From NCBI RefSeq assembly GCF_009882915.1, contig NZ_WTUW01000002.1, positions 134,693-198,692 on the forward strand: DNA of 64,000 nucleotides, read 5' to 3'. This DNA comes from Sneathiella litorea (lineage in GTDB: Bacteria > Pseudomonadota > Alphaproteobacteria > Sneathiellales > Sneathiellaceae). Numbering within the stretch: position 1 is the first letter of the stretch; every line of letters starts with the position of its first letter. Of this stretch, positions 1 to 8,332 are shown one piece after another. The position numbers and the translations under genes were made by a program. The notes under the pieces were generated by a model. It was not told where the DNA came from. It did no database searches and worked only from the letters and a program-made list of their open reading frames with translations.

Positions 1-248
1 GAAGTATGGGTATAAGCGGCCGCATTGAGAATAATGCCGCTATGGCTTGCGCCCGCACGCTGGATTGCGTCCACAAGGTCGCCTTCCTGGTTGCTCTGGA
101 AGAAGATGGTCTCGATGTCGATATTTTCGCCATGGGCGCGGGTCAAGGCCTCGATATCGGCAAGCGTTGTGCTTCCGTAAATCTCCGGCTCCCGCTTGCC
201 CAGCAGGTTCAGGTTCGGACCGTTGATGACAATTACTGACTTACCCAT
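1..248 (-). CDS. aroQ: 3-dehydroquinate dehydratase type II, 5' part only
   Basis: Converts 3-dehydroquinate to 3-dehydroshikimate in the shikimate pathway (cytosol). Reading the minus strand from the ATG at 248 gives a protein beginning [20 protein letters not shown], the hallmark N-terminus of type II dehydroquinases ([17 protein letters not shown], with the catalytic Tyr in the EIYGS loop). It continues through [15 protein letters not shown] to [12 protein letters not shown], the substrate-binding NP/AAAYTHTS loop. The frame is open to the window edge, so about 82 of the usual ~145 residues are present and the 3' end lies outside. The family call is very secure. Confidence 0.95.
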   Translation of the reverse strand, partial: MGKSVIVINGPNLNLLGKREPEIYGSTTLADIEALTRAHGENIDIETIFFQSNQEGDLVDAIQRAGASHSGIILNAAAYTHT

Positions 249-434
249 ACATTCCCCCGCAACTTCCCGTGCGAACCGGCCTTTCAGCCAAACTGCCCCC
301 TTATACAGAAGTCTTTCACAAGTTTAAAGCAATCGTGAAAATTAGTCGATGAAGGAGTGTAAGGAGGATTGATTTTGCAAAATCGAGCCTTACCCTTATA
401 CTCAGCTTTTGTGCAGTGCGGGATAACGGGTGGG

Positions 435-1190
435 ATGACGGCAGTTCGAAAAACTATTCTGGTTATACTATGCGCGATCGCGCTGTTCGGGTTGCCGCAG
501 ATGCTGTCAGTGGCAGCAGGTACCTCATCGGAGGCGACGAACTGGTCCTCCGCGCGGCGCGATGCGACCGGTCTTTCGCCGGCGCCGGACACCTACAGTG
601 AAGCGATTATTCAGGTTTTTGGTGCACGCACCTGGGGCTGGCGCGGGAATTTCGCTATTCATACCTGGATTTCCATGAAGCGCGAGGGCGCAGAAAACTA
701 TGACCGCTATGAAGTCATCGGCTGGCGCGCGCGCAACGGCGGTAATGCCCTGGTCCAGAGCCGGGGGTCTCCCGATAATCACTGGTTCGGAAATGTGCCT
801 GAATTGCTCAGCGAAATCCGGGGAACGGCCGCCACCAATCTTATCGAACGGATCGAGACAGTGATTGAGGCTTATCCACATAAGTATAATTATAACGTCT
901 GGCCCGGCCCCAACTCGAACAGTTTTATAGCCCATATCGGCCGCGCGGTACCGGAGCTTAATCTCGACCTGCCGCCAACCGCCATCGGCAAGGACTATAT
1001 CACCGATGGTGCCCCGTTTGGTACGGCAGTGAGCGGGCGAGGGGTTCAGTTTTCAATATTGGGATATGGCGGCTTCGTGGCCAGTCCTGTGGAAGGGATA
1101 GAGCTGCATCTGCTCGGTCTTACGCTTGGTCTTGATGTGGACGACGCAGCGCTCAAGCTGCCGGGGTTTGGCCGGGTTGAGATATTCTAG
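435..1190 (+). CDS. DUF3750 family protein
   Basis: Conserved proteobacterial protein of unknown function. The ATG at 435 gives 251 residues starting MTAVRKTILVILCAIALFG, a signal peptide or single N-terminal membrane anchor, so the bulk is probably periplasmic. The domain then contains QVFGARTWGWRGNFAIHTW, YDRYEVIGWR, an NHWFGN motif, and KYNYNVWPGPNSNSFIAHI with a conserved WPGPNSN stretch, all characteristic of DUF3750. A perfect AAGGAGG at 361-367 sits 7 nt before an in-frame TTG at 375, so a start there with a 20-residue longer N-terminus is a real alternative. The stop shares the palindromic CTAG at 1187-1190 with the convergent MarR gene. Biochemical role unknown. Confidence 0.8.
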   Translation: MTAVRKTILVILCAIALFGLPQMLSVAAGTSSEATNWSSARRDATGLSPAPDTYSEAIIQVFGARTWGWRGNFAIHTWISMKREGAENYDRYEVIGWRARNGGNALVQSRGSPDNHWFGNVPELLSEIRGTAATNLIERIETVIEAYPHKYNYNVWPGPNSNSFIAHIGRAVPELNLDLPPTAIGKDYITDGAPFGTAVSGRGVQFSILGYGGFVASPVEGIELHLLGLTLGLDVDDAALKLPGFGRVEIF

Positions 1191-1645
1191 CAGTTCTGTA
1201 ATTCCTCTGCCTTCGTATCGAGCCTGTTCAGGAAATTATCGAGTTGCTCAATCTCCTCCGGACTGAATTCGGCGAGGAGCTTGTTTTCATAGTCTTGCGC
1301 GAGCGGGATGATCTCCGCGAGGGTTAATTGGCCCGCCTGGGTGAGGAAAAGCGCGGCAGAGCGGCGATCCCCCTCCAGTGTTTTCTTTTCAAGGCGCCCC
1401 GATTTTATGAGACGCTCCACGGCCCGACTGATGCTGACCTTATCGAGGGAGGCGAGCGGTGCAATCTCCCGCGCGGTCAGGCCGGGATTGGAACCCAGCA
1501 GGGCCACAATACGCCACTCCGGAATGGTCAAGTCGAACATTTTTGAATATTTCGCAGCAAGGCTGCGGCTGATCATGCCGGACAGCTTGGTCAGTCGGTA
1601 GGGAAGGAAGCGGGGTAGGTATAGACTACGTTGCATTTCATTCAT
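1187..1645 (-). CDS. MarR family transcriptional regulator
   Basis: Winged-helix DNA-binding repressor of about 152 residues, standard MarR length. After an N-terminal helix (PYRLTKLSGMISRSLAAKYS) come the recognition region WRIVALLGSNPGLTAREIA / LDKVSISRAVERLIKSGRL and the wing EKKTLEGDRRSAALFLT, where the DRR wing motif is typical of the family. It is divergent from 4-hydroxyphenylpyruvate dioxygenase, and a near-perfect palindrome lies between them, so it probably controls tyrosine/homogentisate catabolism and itself; that role is inferred. I chose the ATG at 1645 (MNEMQRS). An upstream ATG at 1690 (MRKMDRV) would add 15 residues and put the palindrome only 3 nt from the start. Confidence 0.85.
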   Translation of the reverse strand: MNEMQRSLYLPRFLPYRLTKLSGMISRSLAAKYSKMFDLTIPEWRIVALLGSNPGLTAREIAPLASLDKVSISRAVERLIKSGRLEKKTLEGDRRSAALFLTQAGQLTLAEIIPLAQDYENKLLAEFSPEEIEQLDNFLNRLDTKAEELQNC

Positions 1646-1693
1646 CGAAACGGCCTTGACATTATTCAGCACCCGATCCATCTTACGCATTAA

Positions 1694-1709
1694 AGTTTCA
1701 AATGAAACT
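1694..1709. promoter_or_regulatory. Palindromic putative MarR operator
   Basis: AGTTTCA-AA-TGAAACT, 7-bp perfect arms around a 2-nt centre, lies in the short gap between the divergent marR and hpd genes. MarR proteins commonly bind AGTT/AACT-type palindromes of this size. Occupancy would block transcription of both genes. Inferred from sequence and position only. Confidence 0.6.
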
Positions 1710-1733
1710 ACTTTTTTGACCGGAGGGATCGAT

Positions 1734-2792
1734 ATGGCTGATTTATGGGATAATCCGATGGAAACAGACGGCTTCGAATTTGTCGAATATGCCGCGCCGG
1801 ACCCGATTGCGTTGGGGGAGCTGTTTATCTCAATGGGGTTCCGCCCCGTTGCACGCCATCGGTCGAAGGATGTGACGCTGTATCGGCAGGGGGATGTCAA
1901 TTTTATCGTCAATGCCGAACCTAACAGCTTCGCCCAGTCTTTCGCGCGTATACATGGGCCCTGCGCCTGCGCCATGGCGTTCCGGGTGAAGAACGCGGGG
2001 AAAGCAATCAAGCGCGCAGAGGAACTCGGTGCCTGGATTGTGCCGTCGGATGTGGGGCCGATGGAACTCAACATCCCGGCCATCAAGGGTATCGGCGATT
2101 CCTTGATTTATCTTGTCGATCGTTATGGCGACAAGGGCTCCATCTATGACGTTGATTTCCTGCCCATTGAGGGGGAAGAACGGCATCCGGTTGGCACTGG
2201 CCTCACTTATATTGATCATCTTACCCACAATGTTCATCGCGGGCGCATGGACGAATGGTCGGAATTCTATGAACGTCTGTTTAATTTTCAGGAGATCCGC
2301 TATTTCGATATCGAAGGCAAGCTCACCGGGCTGAAAAGCAAGGCCATGACCAGCCCTTGTGGGAAGATACGTATCCCGATCAATGAAAGCTCAGACGACA
2401 AGTCGCAGATACAGGAGTATCTGGATGCCTATCACGGCGAGGGGATCCAGCATATCGCGCTTGGAACAAATGATATCTATGATACGGTGACGGCAATGCG
2501 CTCATCGGGCACGCTTTTTCAGGAAACACCCGATACCTATTTTGAACAGATTGATGGGCGCGTGAAAGACCATGGCGAGGATGTCGAGAAGCTCAAGAAA
2601 TTGCAGGTCCTGATCGACGGTGCGCCAACAGAAGGGCAGGGGCTTTTGCTCCAGATTTTCACCCAGAATGTCATCGGTCCGATTTTCTTTGAGATCATCC
2701 AGCGAAAAGGGAATGAAGGTTTCGGCGAAGGAAACTTTCAGGCCTTGTTCGAATCAATCGAGCTTGACCAGATACGCCGTGGCGTGATCTAG
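1734..2792 (+). CDS. hpd: 4-hydroxyphenylpyruvate dioxygenase
   Basis: Fe(II) dioxygenase converting 4-hydroxyphenylpyruvate to homogentisate, the committed step of tyrosine degradation. The 352-residue length matches bacterial HPPDs, which consist of two vicinal-oxygen-chelate halves. Iron ligands are visible at His162 (TYIDHLTHNV), His240 (GIQHIALGT) and Glu320 (IFFEIIQRKG), nearly the numbering of the Pseudomonas enzyme; the C-terminal helix signature GFGEGNFQALFESIE follows. The ATG at 1734 has GGAGGG at 1722-1727 as ribosome site, and an in-frame start further upstream (1656) would run through the operator. No homogentisate dioxygenase gene is next to it in this window. Likely repressed by the adjacent MarR protein. 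Confidence 0.96.
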   Translation: MADLWDNPMETDGFEFVEYAAPDPIALGELFISMGFRPVARHRSKDVTLYRQGDVNFIVNAEPNSFAQSFARIHGPCACAMAFRVKNAGKAIKRAEELGAWIVPSDVGPMELNIPAIKGIGDSLIYLVDRYGDKGSIYDVDFLPIEGEERHPVGTGLTYIDHLTHNVHRGRMDEWSEFYERLFNFQEIRYFDIEGKLTGLKSKAMTSPCGKIRIPINESSDDKSQIQEYLDAYHGEGIQHIALGTNDIYDTVTAMRSSGTLFQETPDTYFEQIDGRVKDHGEDVEKLKKLQVLIDGAPTEGQGLLLQIFTQNVIGPIFFEIIQRKGNEGFGEGNFQALFESIELDQIRRGVI

Positions 2793-2802
2793 CGTAATAT
2801 TA

Positions 2803-3588
2803 TCAGGAATCGTTTCCGGAAGTATTGCCAGATGAATCCCGCACTTCTGCAACAAGTTGCAGCATCTGCTCGGTGGAAAGTGCGCCGGGAACGAACTGAT
2901 CGCCAATCACAAAGGCCGGTGTACCGCTGATCCCGAGCTGTTTGGCGAGCTCATAGTTCTTCTCGACGACCTCGCGCACTTCATCCTTTTTCATGTCGGC
3001 CTCAAGCTTTTCCACATCAAGGCCGATATCGGCAGCAATACTTCGGATACCCTCAATTGTCACACCGCCGCGACTTTCCATAAGCGCTGTATGGAACTCA
3101 AAATACTTGTTTTGCTCAAGGGACGCGATGGCTGCTTGCGACGCAAGGAAGGAATCCGCACCGAGTATGGGAAATTCCTTCAACACCAGCCGGATATTGC
3201 CATCCATCTCGACGGTTTTCATGACTTCAGGAAAGCTCTTCTTACAGTACCCACATCGATAGTCAAAAAACTCGACAATCGTTACATCTCCATCCGGGTT
3301 ACCGGCAACAAAGCTATAACCATCCTCCTTCAGGTCTTTGGCAAGAGATGAGATAAGGTTCTCCTGCTCTGCAGCCGCGACTTTCTCTTCTTGCTTGCTG
3401 AGTTCGGCAATTACCTCCCGTAAAACCTGCGGATTGGAAAGAAGATAAGCCCGGACACGGGCGCCGAATTCCTCCTCCGACACCACCGGCTTTGTCATCG
3501 CATACTGATAGGCGCCAAAGGCAATCAAACCAATAAGAGCAACGAGGGAAAAGATGCTGAGGCTGCTTAGTTTTGTTCTGGCGGACAT
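2803..3588 (-). CDS. DsbA-family thiol:disulfide oxidoreductase, membrane anchored
   Basis: Envelope thioredoxin-fold protein of 261 residues. An N-terminal hydrophobic segment (residues 9-30) anchors or exports it. Next comes the short helical region seen before many Com1/ScsC/BdbD-like DsbA domains (VRAYLLSNPQVLREVIAEL). The domain carries the active site CGYC in FFDYRCGYCKKSFPEV and the cis-proline loop SGTPAFVIGDQFVPG. It probably forms or isomerises disulfides in the periplasm; the substrate is unknown. The start has no strong ribosome site (CTCCGAAAG upstream). It is convergent with hpd, 10 nt apart. Confidence 0.88.
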   Translation of the reverse strand: MSARTKLSSLSIFSLVALIGLIAFGAYQYAMTKPVVSEEEFGARVRAYLLSNPQVLREVIAELSKQEEKVAAAEQENLISSLAKDLKEDGYSFVAGNPDGDVTIVEFFDYRCGYCKKSFPEVMKTVEMDGNIRLVLKEFPILGADSFLASQAAIASLEQNKYFEFHTALMESRGGVTIEGIRSIAADIGLDVEKLEADMKKDEVREVVEKNYELAKQLGISGTPAFVIGDQFVPGALSTEQMLQLVAEVRDSSGNTSGNDS

Positions 3589-3649
3589 TAAAACACTTTC
3601 GGAGAATTAATTTTGGCTAATTATGCGCACGGCCAAGGGTAAATCAAAT

Positions 3650-3700
3650 TAACTTTCTTGTGAACATCGATTGCATACCGTTATTCACAAGTAACTTTCT
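3650..3700. repeat. Inverted repeat flanked by direct repeats upstream of mscL
   Basis: TAACTTTCT occurs at 3650-3658 and again at 3692-3700, 42 bp apart. A perfect 8-bp inverted pair, CTTGTGAA (3657-3664) and TTCACAAG (3684-3691), is nested inside. The block lies in the divergent promoter gap between the DsbA-like gene and mscL and could be a regulator-binding array. No known motif recognised. Confidence 0.35.
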
Positions 3701-3821
3701 GATGGAATAAACAAGATTGTGGATTTTCCAAACTACATTATAGTTAATCATATGGGAAATATGCGCAGAAACCCGTAAAAAAGTAAGTTATGCGCTAACA
3801 GTTTATGAGTAGGGGGAAATT

Positions 3822-4241
3822 ATGTTGAAGGAATTTAAAGATTTCGCCATGCGCGGCAATGTTGTCGACATGGCCGTCGGTATCATTATTGGTGCCGCAT
3901 TTGGAACGATCGTCAAATCACTCGTCGCGGATATTATCATGCCGCCGATCGGGATGCTTCTTGGGGGCGTTGATTTTACAGATTTCTTTATTACTCTTTC
4001 CAGTGGAAGTTTTGAAACCCTTGCTGCTGCAAAAGAGGCCGGCGCCGTTACCTTGAATTACGGGGCGTTTTTTAACACCGTAATCAGCTTCCTCATCGTC
4101 GCCTTCGCGATCTTCCTGCTGATCAAGCAGATCAATCGCCTCAAGACAAAAGAAGAGGAAGCCCCGGCCGAACCTGCAGCGCCACCGCGCGAAGAGGTTT
4201 TGCTGGAAGAAATCCGCGATCTGCTGAAAAGCCAGAAATAA
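3822..4241 (+). CDS. mscL: Large-conductance mechanosensitive channel MscL
   Basis: Inner-membrane homopentameric channel that opens on osmotic downshock. The 139-residue protein starts with the conserved amphipathic helix ([19 protein letters not shown]). The pore-lining TM1 ([22 protein letters not shown]) includes the IVKSLVxDxxMPPI signature; a periplasmic loop, TM2 ([19 protein letters not shown]) and a charged cytoplasmic C-terminal helix follow. The ribosome site is AGGGGG just before AAATT-ATG. It is a monocistronic unit with its own upstream gap. Confidence 0.97.
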   Translation: MLKEFKDFAMRGNVVDMAVGIIIGAAFGTIVKSLVADIIMPPIGMLLGGVDFTDFFITLSSGSFETLAAAKEAGAVTLNYGAFFNTVISFLIVAFAIFLLIKQINRLKTKEEEAPAEPAAPPREEVLLEEIRDLLKSQK

Positions 4242-4247
4242 TCCTGT

Positions 4248-4281
4248 CAGGCGTCACGGTTCACTAATTCCGTGACGCCTG
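4248..4281. terminator. Strong stem-loop between mscL and M48 protease genes
   Basis: CAGGCGTCACGG (4248-4259) pairs perfectly with CCGTGACGCCTG (4270-4281) across a 10-nt loop. It lies between convergent stop codons and covers the last codons of the protease gene. No clear U-tract follows on either strand, so it may terminate weakly or protect mRNA 3' ends. Confidence 0.5.
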
Positions 4282-5610
4282 GCTCGAAATTGTGATGATA
4301 TCCTCCAGACGGAGGTAGGACGGGCTGCCGATTGGAAAAAAGTCCTGCGCCCGCTTTGCATGAAAAATGGCCTTTTGAGAGTTCCCCTCCAGCAGGGAAC
4401 GCTCGGCACTTGCCAGGGATAGCATTCCCGTATCCCCCGTCCGGCTATAGGCTATGGCCAATTGATCCCAGGTATTCCCGTTGTTTGGATCATAGGAAAG
4501 GCTGTCATTAAGGACGATAATGGCCGTTTCTGAATCCCGTACATTGCCGGTTGCATTCAGGACGGTACCATAGAATGTCAGGATCAGCGGTTCGCTCGGC
4601 GCCAGTGTCATCGCCGTTTCAAGCGGTGGAAGGGCACCCAGGATATCGCCATTCTCATAAAGTGCCTGAGCTTTCAATTCATGAAAATAGGGATCCGTTG
4701 GATATTCCGTGATCAGGCTGTCGATCTCCTTGATCGCCTTGGGGAGGTCTGGATAGCGAAAGTAGCCAATCGCCCGGGCATAGCGGGCCTCAACACTGTT
4801 ATCGCTCACAGGATATTTCTTCAGTGTACTACCGAGAGGACGGGTAAAGCCATAGAGCTTTGCCTGCATGCGCTTGAGCGCTATAACATCCTCATCAGAA
4901 GGAGGTTTATCCTTATAGGGCGACGCCAGCACGCGTTGGCTCAATGCCGAAACGCGTTCGCTGCTGACAGGATGGCTCCGGTAATAGGAGGAAATCGTTG
5001 TCTGCGGCTGATATTGACCCGCACCGATAATTTCCAGGAACTCCATCATACCGCGACCGGACTGACCAGTCCGGTTAAGGTAAGTGATTGCCGCCTGATC
5101 GGCAGATGATTCCTGTGTCCGGCTATATTGCAGAAATGATTTTGTCGCCGCATCCTGCGAGCCAAGAACCACCGCCGCACCGGCCTGGCCGCCACCGGCC
5201 GCCATGGCGGCAAGACCGAGGATCATGCCCACGATGCTTTTTACATTCGCATTTGCAAGCGCATCCTGCGTTCGCGCCAGATGGCCACCCGCGATATGGC
5301 CCGTTTCATGGGCGATGACGCCTTTAAGCTGGCCTGGTGTCTCAACCCGCTCAAGTAACCCCCGAAACATGAATAAACGCTGTCCGCCGGCCACAAAAGC
5401 GTTCAAATCCGTGCTATTGATGATATAAATTTCAACATCCTCACCGTTCAATCCTGCCACCTTGAACAGAGGCCTTGCGTAAGCGCGAAGGGTATGTTCA
5501 ATTTCGGCGTCACGAATGAAAGAAGGGGCCGTCTGTTTGGCAGCAGCGCTTCCCAAAGACAGTAACAGGATCAAGAATATGGATACCGGCGTAAATATGC
5601 GTTTGATCAA
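4264..5610 (-). CDS. M48 family zinc metalloprotease with C-terminal TPR region (BepA-like)
   Basis: Periplasmic protease, 448 residues, of the BepA/YfgC type, which acts in outer-membrane protein assembly and quality control. The signal peptide is residues 1-24. The catalytic HEXXH is in IAHETGHIAGGHLAR, followed by the downstream metal-ligand region (ESSADQAAITYLNRTGQ) and the RSHPVSSERV motif typical of the family. The C-terminal half has tetratricopeptide-like helices (DPYFHELKAQALYENGD and later repeats). The start is TTG at 5610 with AAAGGAA upstream; no in-frame ATG would preserve the signal peptide. The 5' end overlaps the likely 5' end of the divergent GGT-like gene by a few bases. 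Confidence 0.9.
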   Translation of the reverse strand: MIKRIFTPVSIFLILLLSLGSAAAKQTAPSFIRDAEIEHTLRAYARPLFKVAGLNGEDVEIYIINSTDLNAFVAGGQRLFMFRGLLERVETPGQLKGVIAHETGHIAGGHLARTQDALANANVKSIVGMILGLAAMAAGGGQAGAAVVLGSQDAATKSFLQYSRTQESSADQAAITYLNRTGQSGRGMMEFLEIIGAGQYQPQTTISSYYRSHPVSSERVSALSQRVLASPYKDKPPSDEDVIALKRMQAKLYGFTRPLGSTLKKYPVSDNSVEARYARAIGYFRYPDLPKAIKEIDSLITEYPTDPYFHELKAQALYENGDILGALPPLETAMTLAPSEPLILTFYGTVLNATGNVRDSETAIIVLNDSLSYDPNNGNTWDQLAIAYSRTGDTGMLSLASAERSLLEGNSQKAIFHAKRAQDFFPIGSPSYLRLEDIITISSQASRN

Positions 5611-7114
5611 GAATAAATTCCTTTTATCACTTCCTAAAACTAGGAACTGTGGACGCTCCCGTCAATGGAAGGTTCGGTTGTTGTCACTCGCATGTCTCGC
5701 CCCTTTCGCGCTTGCCGCCTGTGGTGGCCCCAGTGTGCCACTCGGTGAAATCGGCAATGTTGAGGGGTCTCTCGGGGGTGCTGCCTCGGATGAGCCGCGG
5801 GCGACCCTGGTAGCGGAAGATATTCTCTCCTCCGGTGGGACTGCTGCGGATGCGGCAACGGCCCTTTATTTCACCCTTGCCGTAACATATCCGGTCGCCG
5901 CATCCCTCGGCGGGGGCGGGGAATGCATCGTTTATGACAATGAAACCAACAAGCTTGAGAACCTGCAATTCTTCAACAAGGCGCCCGTAGCCGGTGGGTC
6001 GATTGCCATTCCCGGCAATATCCGGGGCATGGCCGCATTGCAGGCCCGGTACGGAAAGCTGGAATGGTCGCAGCTTCTCGCCCCGGCCGAGCAGATCGCC
6101 AATTTCGGTCAGCCTCTCTCGCGGGCCCAGCATATGGCCATGGTGTTGAATAAGGATCAGCTCCTCCTCGATTATAATATTCAAAGCATTTTTATGGATA
6201 AAGATGGAGAGTTTGTGGCGGAAGGGACTAAAATCCGCCAGATCAGACTGGCCAGCCTGATATCTGCCTTACGGTCAGAAGGGGGAGCCTCCTTTTATAG
6301 TGGCAACTGGGCCCGCACATATATTGCGGATGCTCTTGCCGCAGGTGGCCAGATCAATATTTCGGACATGCTCTCTTACAAGCCTGTCTGGCTCGAGGCA
6401 CAAAGCTTCCGGGTTGATAACAATATGGTTGGCGTGTCGGTCGGGCCGGCCGGTGATATTTACCGCAAACTCTGGAAAACCCTGTATGACGGCAAAGGTA
6501 TCCTCGGCATTGATGTCACAATACCCCAAGTTGAGATTGCCAGGGCCACGGCGTCAATTTTTTCTGACTTGAACAATATATCTCCCTTTATCAGCCAGGG
6601 CGCAACCTCCTTCGTTACCGCAGATAACAAGGGCAGCGCCGTCGCCTGCGTCGTCGGTCTCGGCTTTCCTTTCGGCAGTGGCCAGATGGGGGAGATTACC
6701 GGTATGGTCATGGCCGGTAATTTGCCGCTGGAAAGCCGTGAATTTGTGGCCTCCCCACTTGTGATTGCAAATATACCAAATAAGGATCTCTATTATGCGG
6801 GCGGCTCAACGGGCGGGGCCGCGGCAACTGTTGCGTCCGTTGCAACGGCGCTCAATATCTTTGCCAAGGGCAGCAACCTCGATCCGGCCATGGATGCGCC
6901 GCGTCTCTTTACCATGGGCCAGAAACTACCGCTTCTTTACGAATCCTCGATGACGGCGGAGACAGTTGATAGCCTGAAGAGTGATTTTCCGGTAATGGTG
7001 GAAGTTGACAGGCTAGCCGCCGTCAACGCGATCTATTGCCGGGCGGGCAAGGTTCCAAATTGCATTTCCCGACATGATCCGCGCGGGTTTGGCCTATCCC
7101 TCATCGAAAACTGA
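5597..7114 (+). CDS. Gamma-glutamyltransferase-like lipoprotein with altered nucleophile motif
   Basis: About 505 residues with gamma-glutamyltransferase fold features: SSGGTAADAATALYFTLAV, PVAASLGGGGECIVYD, NIRGMAALQARYGKLEWSQL and a C-terminal GGSTGGAAATVASV. A lipobox (FALAAC, Cys about residue 42) predicts outer-membrane anchoring. At the autoprocessing site, where typical enzymes have T-[TS]-H, this protein reads GATSF (6599-6613): by ungapped alignment the catalytic Thr is Ala and the His is Ser, though a one-residue shift would place the next Thr in register. Activity is therefore doubtful. The start is uncertain (ATG 5597; alternative ATG 5579 with AGGATC upstream), and either overlaps the divergent protease start. 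An aminotransferase follows 24 nt downstream, probably co-transcribed. Confidence 0.75.
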   Translation: MRLIKNKFLLSLPKTRNCGRSRQWKVRLLSLACLAPFALAACGGPSVPLGEIGNVEGSLGGAASDEPRATLVAEDILSSGGTAADAATALYFTLAVTYPVAASLGGGGECIVYDNETNKLENLQFFNKAPVAGGSIAIPGNIRGMAALQARYGKLEWSQLLAPAEQIANFGQPLSRAQHMAMVLNKDQLLLDYNIQSIFMDKDGEFVAEGTKIRQIRLASLISALRSEGGASFYSGNWARTYIADALAAGGQINISDMLSYKPVWLEAQSFRVDNNMVGVSVGPAGDIYRKLWKTLYDGKGILGIDVTIPQVEIARATASIFSDLNNISPFISQGATSFVTADNKGSAVACVVGLGFPFGSGQMGEITGMVMAGNLPLESREFVASPLVIANIPNKDLYYAGGSTGGAAATVASVATALNIFAKGSNLDPAMDAPRLFTMGQKLPLLYESSMTAETVDSLKSDFPVMVEVDRLAAVNAIYCRAGKVPNCISRHDPRGFGLSLIEN

Positions 7115-7138
7115 TAATTACAATCCAAAGGAAATAAC

Positions 7139-8299
7139 ATGGCCAGCACGTCGGGCAGGGAAATCAGTCCCTTTATCGCGATGGAAGTCCTGAAGGCGGC
7201 GAACCTGCGAGAGCAGGAAGGCGGCGAGGTTTTTCACATGGAAGTCGGACAACCGGGTACGTCCGCCCCTTCAAAGGTACTCGCGGCCGCCAAGGAAGCA
7301 CTGGATAACCAGCAAATCGGCTATACCGATGCGCTTGGAATCGCCCCGCTGCGGGAGGCAATTGCGCGCCATTACAAGGAGTTTTACGGCGTCACCGTCC
7401 CGATGGAGCGGGTCGTCGTGACCACCGGTTCCTCAGGTGGCTTTCTTCTCTCCTTCCTCTCGGCCTTCGAGAAAGGGGCAGGGGTCGTGCTTGCAGAACC
7501 GGGTTATCCCGCTTACCGCAATATTCTCACCTCACTCGATCTCGTGCCTGTTGGCTTGCCCTGTCATGCAGAGACAAATTTTCAGCCGACGCCAGAGCTG
7601 ATTGATAAACTGCCGGATCCTGTTTCCGGACTTCTTGTCGCGAGCCCGTCGAACCCCACAGGCACCATGATCAAGCGCGATGAATTGGCGGCACTGATTG
7701 ATTATTGCGCCGGGCGAGGGTTGCAGTTTATCTCTGATGAGATTTATCACGGCATCACCTATGACGAAGACGCAACCACGGCACTGGAACTGACGGACGA
7801 GGCAATTGTCATCAATTCCTTCTCCAAGTATTTTTCCATGACCGGTTGGCGTTTGGGCTGGATGATAGTGCCCGAACGGCTGGTGTGCTTTATCGAAAAA
7901 CTCGCGCAGAACCTCTTTATTTCGCCGCCCGCGCTCAGCCAATATGCGGCCATCGCGGCGTTCGAGTGTAAGGACGAGTTGGAGGAGAATGTCAAAAACT
8001 ACGCCCGCAACAGGAAAATTCTCCTGGAAGAGCTCCCCAAGCTCGGGTTGTCACGCCTTGCCGCGGCCGATGGCGCCTTCTATGTCTATGCCGATGTGCG
8101 GGATTTCACCAATGACTCGGTCGCGTTCTGCAAGACCATGCTGGCGGAAACCGGCGTTGCGGCAACTCCGGGACTTGATTTCGATCCCCATCGCGGTAAC
8201 GGCTATGTCCGCTTTTCCTTCGCCGGTTCGACGGCCAGTATAAACGGGGCAATAGAGCGCCTGAAAGATTGGCCCGGCATTAAAAAAGGGAGCCGTTAA
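7139..8299 (+). CDS. Class I/II pyridoxal-phosphate aminotransferase
   Basis: Fold-type I aminotransferase of 386 residues. The PLP lysine is in NSFSKYFSMTGWRLGWM. Other motifs are ASPSNPTG (cofactor ring binding), FISDEIYHGITYD (Asp/Tyr pair), TGSSGGFLLSF (phosphate cup) and the C-terminal Arg in GYVRFSFAGS. The substrate cannot be fixed from sequence; aspartate, aromatic or alanine-type specificities all occur in this clade. The ATG is preceded by AAAGGAAATAAC, and the gene follows the GGT-like gene by 24 nt, suggesting one transcript. Its TAA sits in the loop of the downstream terminator. Confidence 0.9.
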   Translation: MASTSGREISPFIAMEVLKAANLREQEGGEVFHMEVGQPGTSAPSKVLAAAKEALDNQQIGYTDALGIAPLREAIARHYKEFYGVTVPMERVVVTTGSSGGFLLSFLSAFEKGAGVVLAEPGYPAYRNILTSLDLVPVGLPCHAETNFQPTPELIDKLPDPVSGLLVASPSNPTGTMIKRDELAALIDYCAGRGLQFISDEIYHGITYDEDATTALELTDEAIVINSFSKYFSMTGWRLGWMIVPERLVCFIEKLAQNLFISPPALSQYAAIAAFECKDELEENVKNYARNRKILLEELPKLGLSRLAAADGAFYVYADVRDFTNDSVAFCKTMLAETGVAATPGLDFDPHRGNGYVRFSFAGSTASINGAIERLKDWPGIKKGSR

Positions 8300-8309
8300 G
8301 CTCCCTTTT
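8284..8309. terminator. Bidirectional intrinsic terminator
   Basis: AAAAGGGAGC-CGTTAA-GCTCCCTTTT. The stem has T-runs on both strands, serving the aminotransferase (+) and rne (-), which converge here. The aminotransferase stop codon TAA is the loop. Confidence 0.85.
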
Positions 8310-8332
8310 CGCTATCCTTGGTACTGCCGGAA

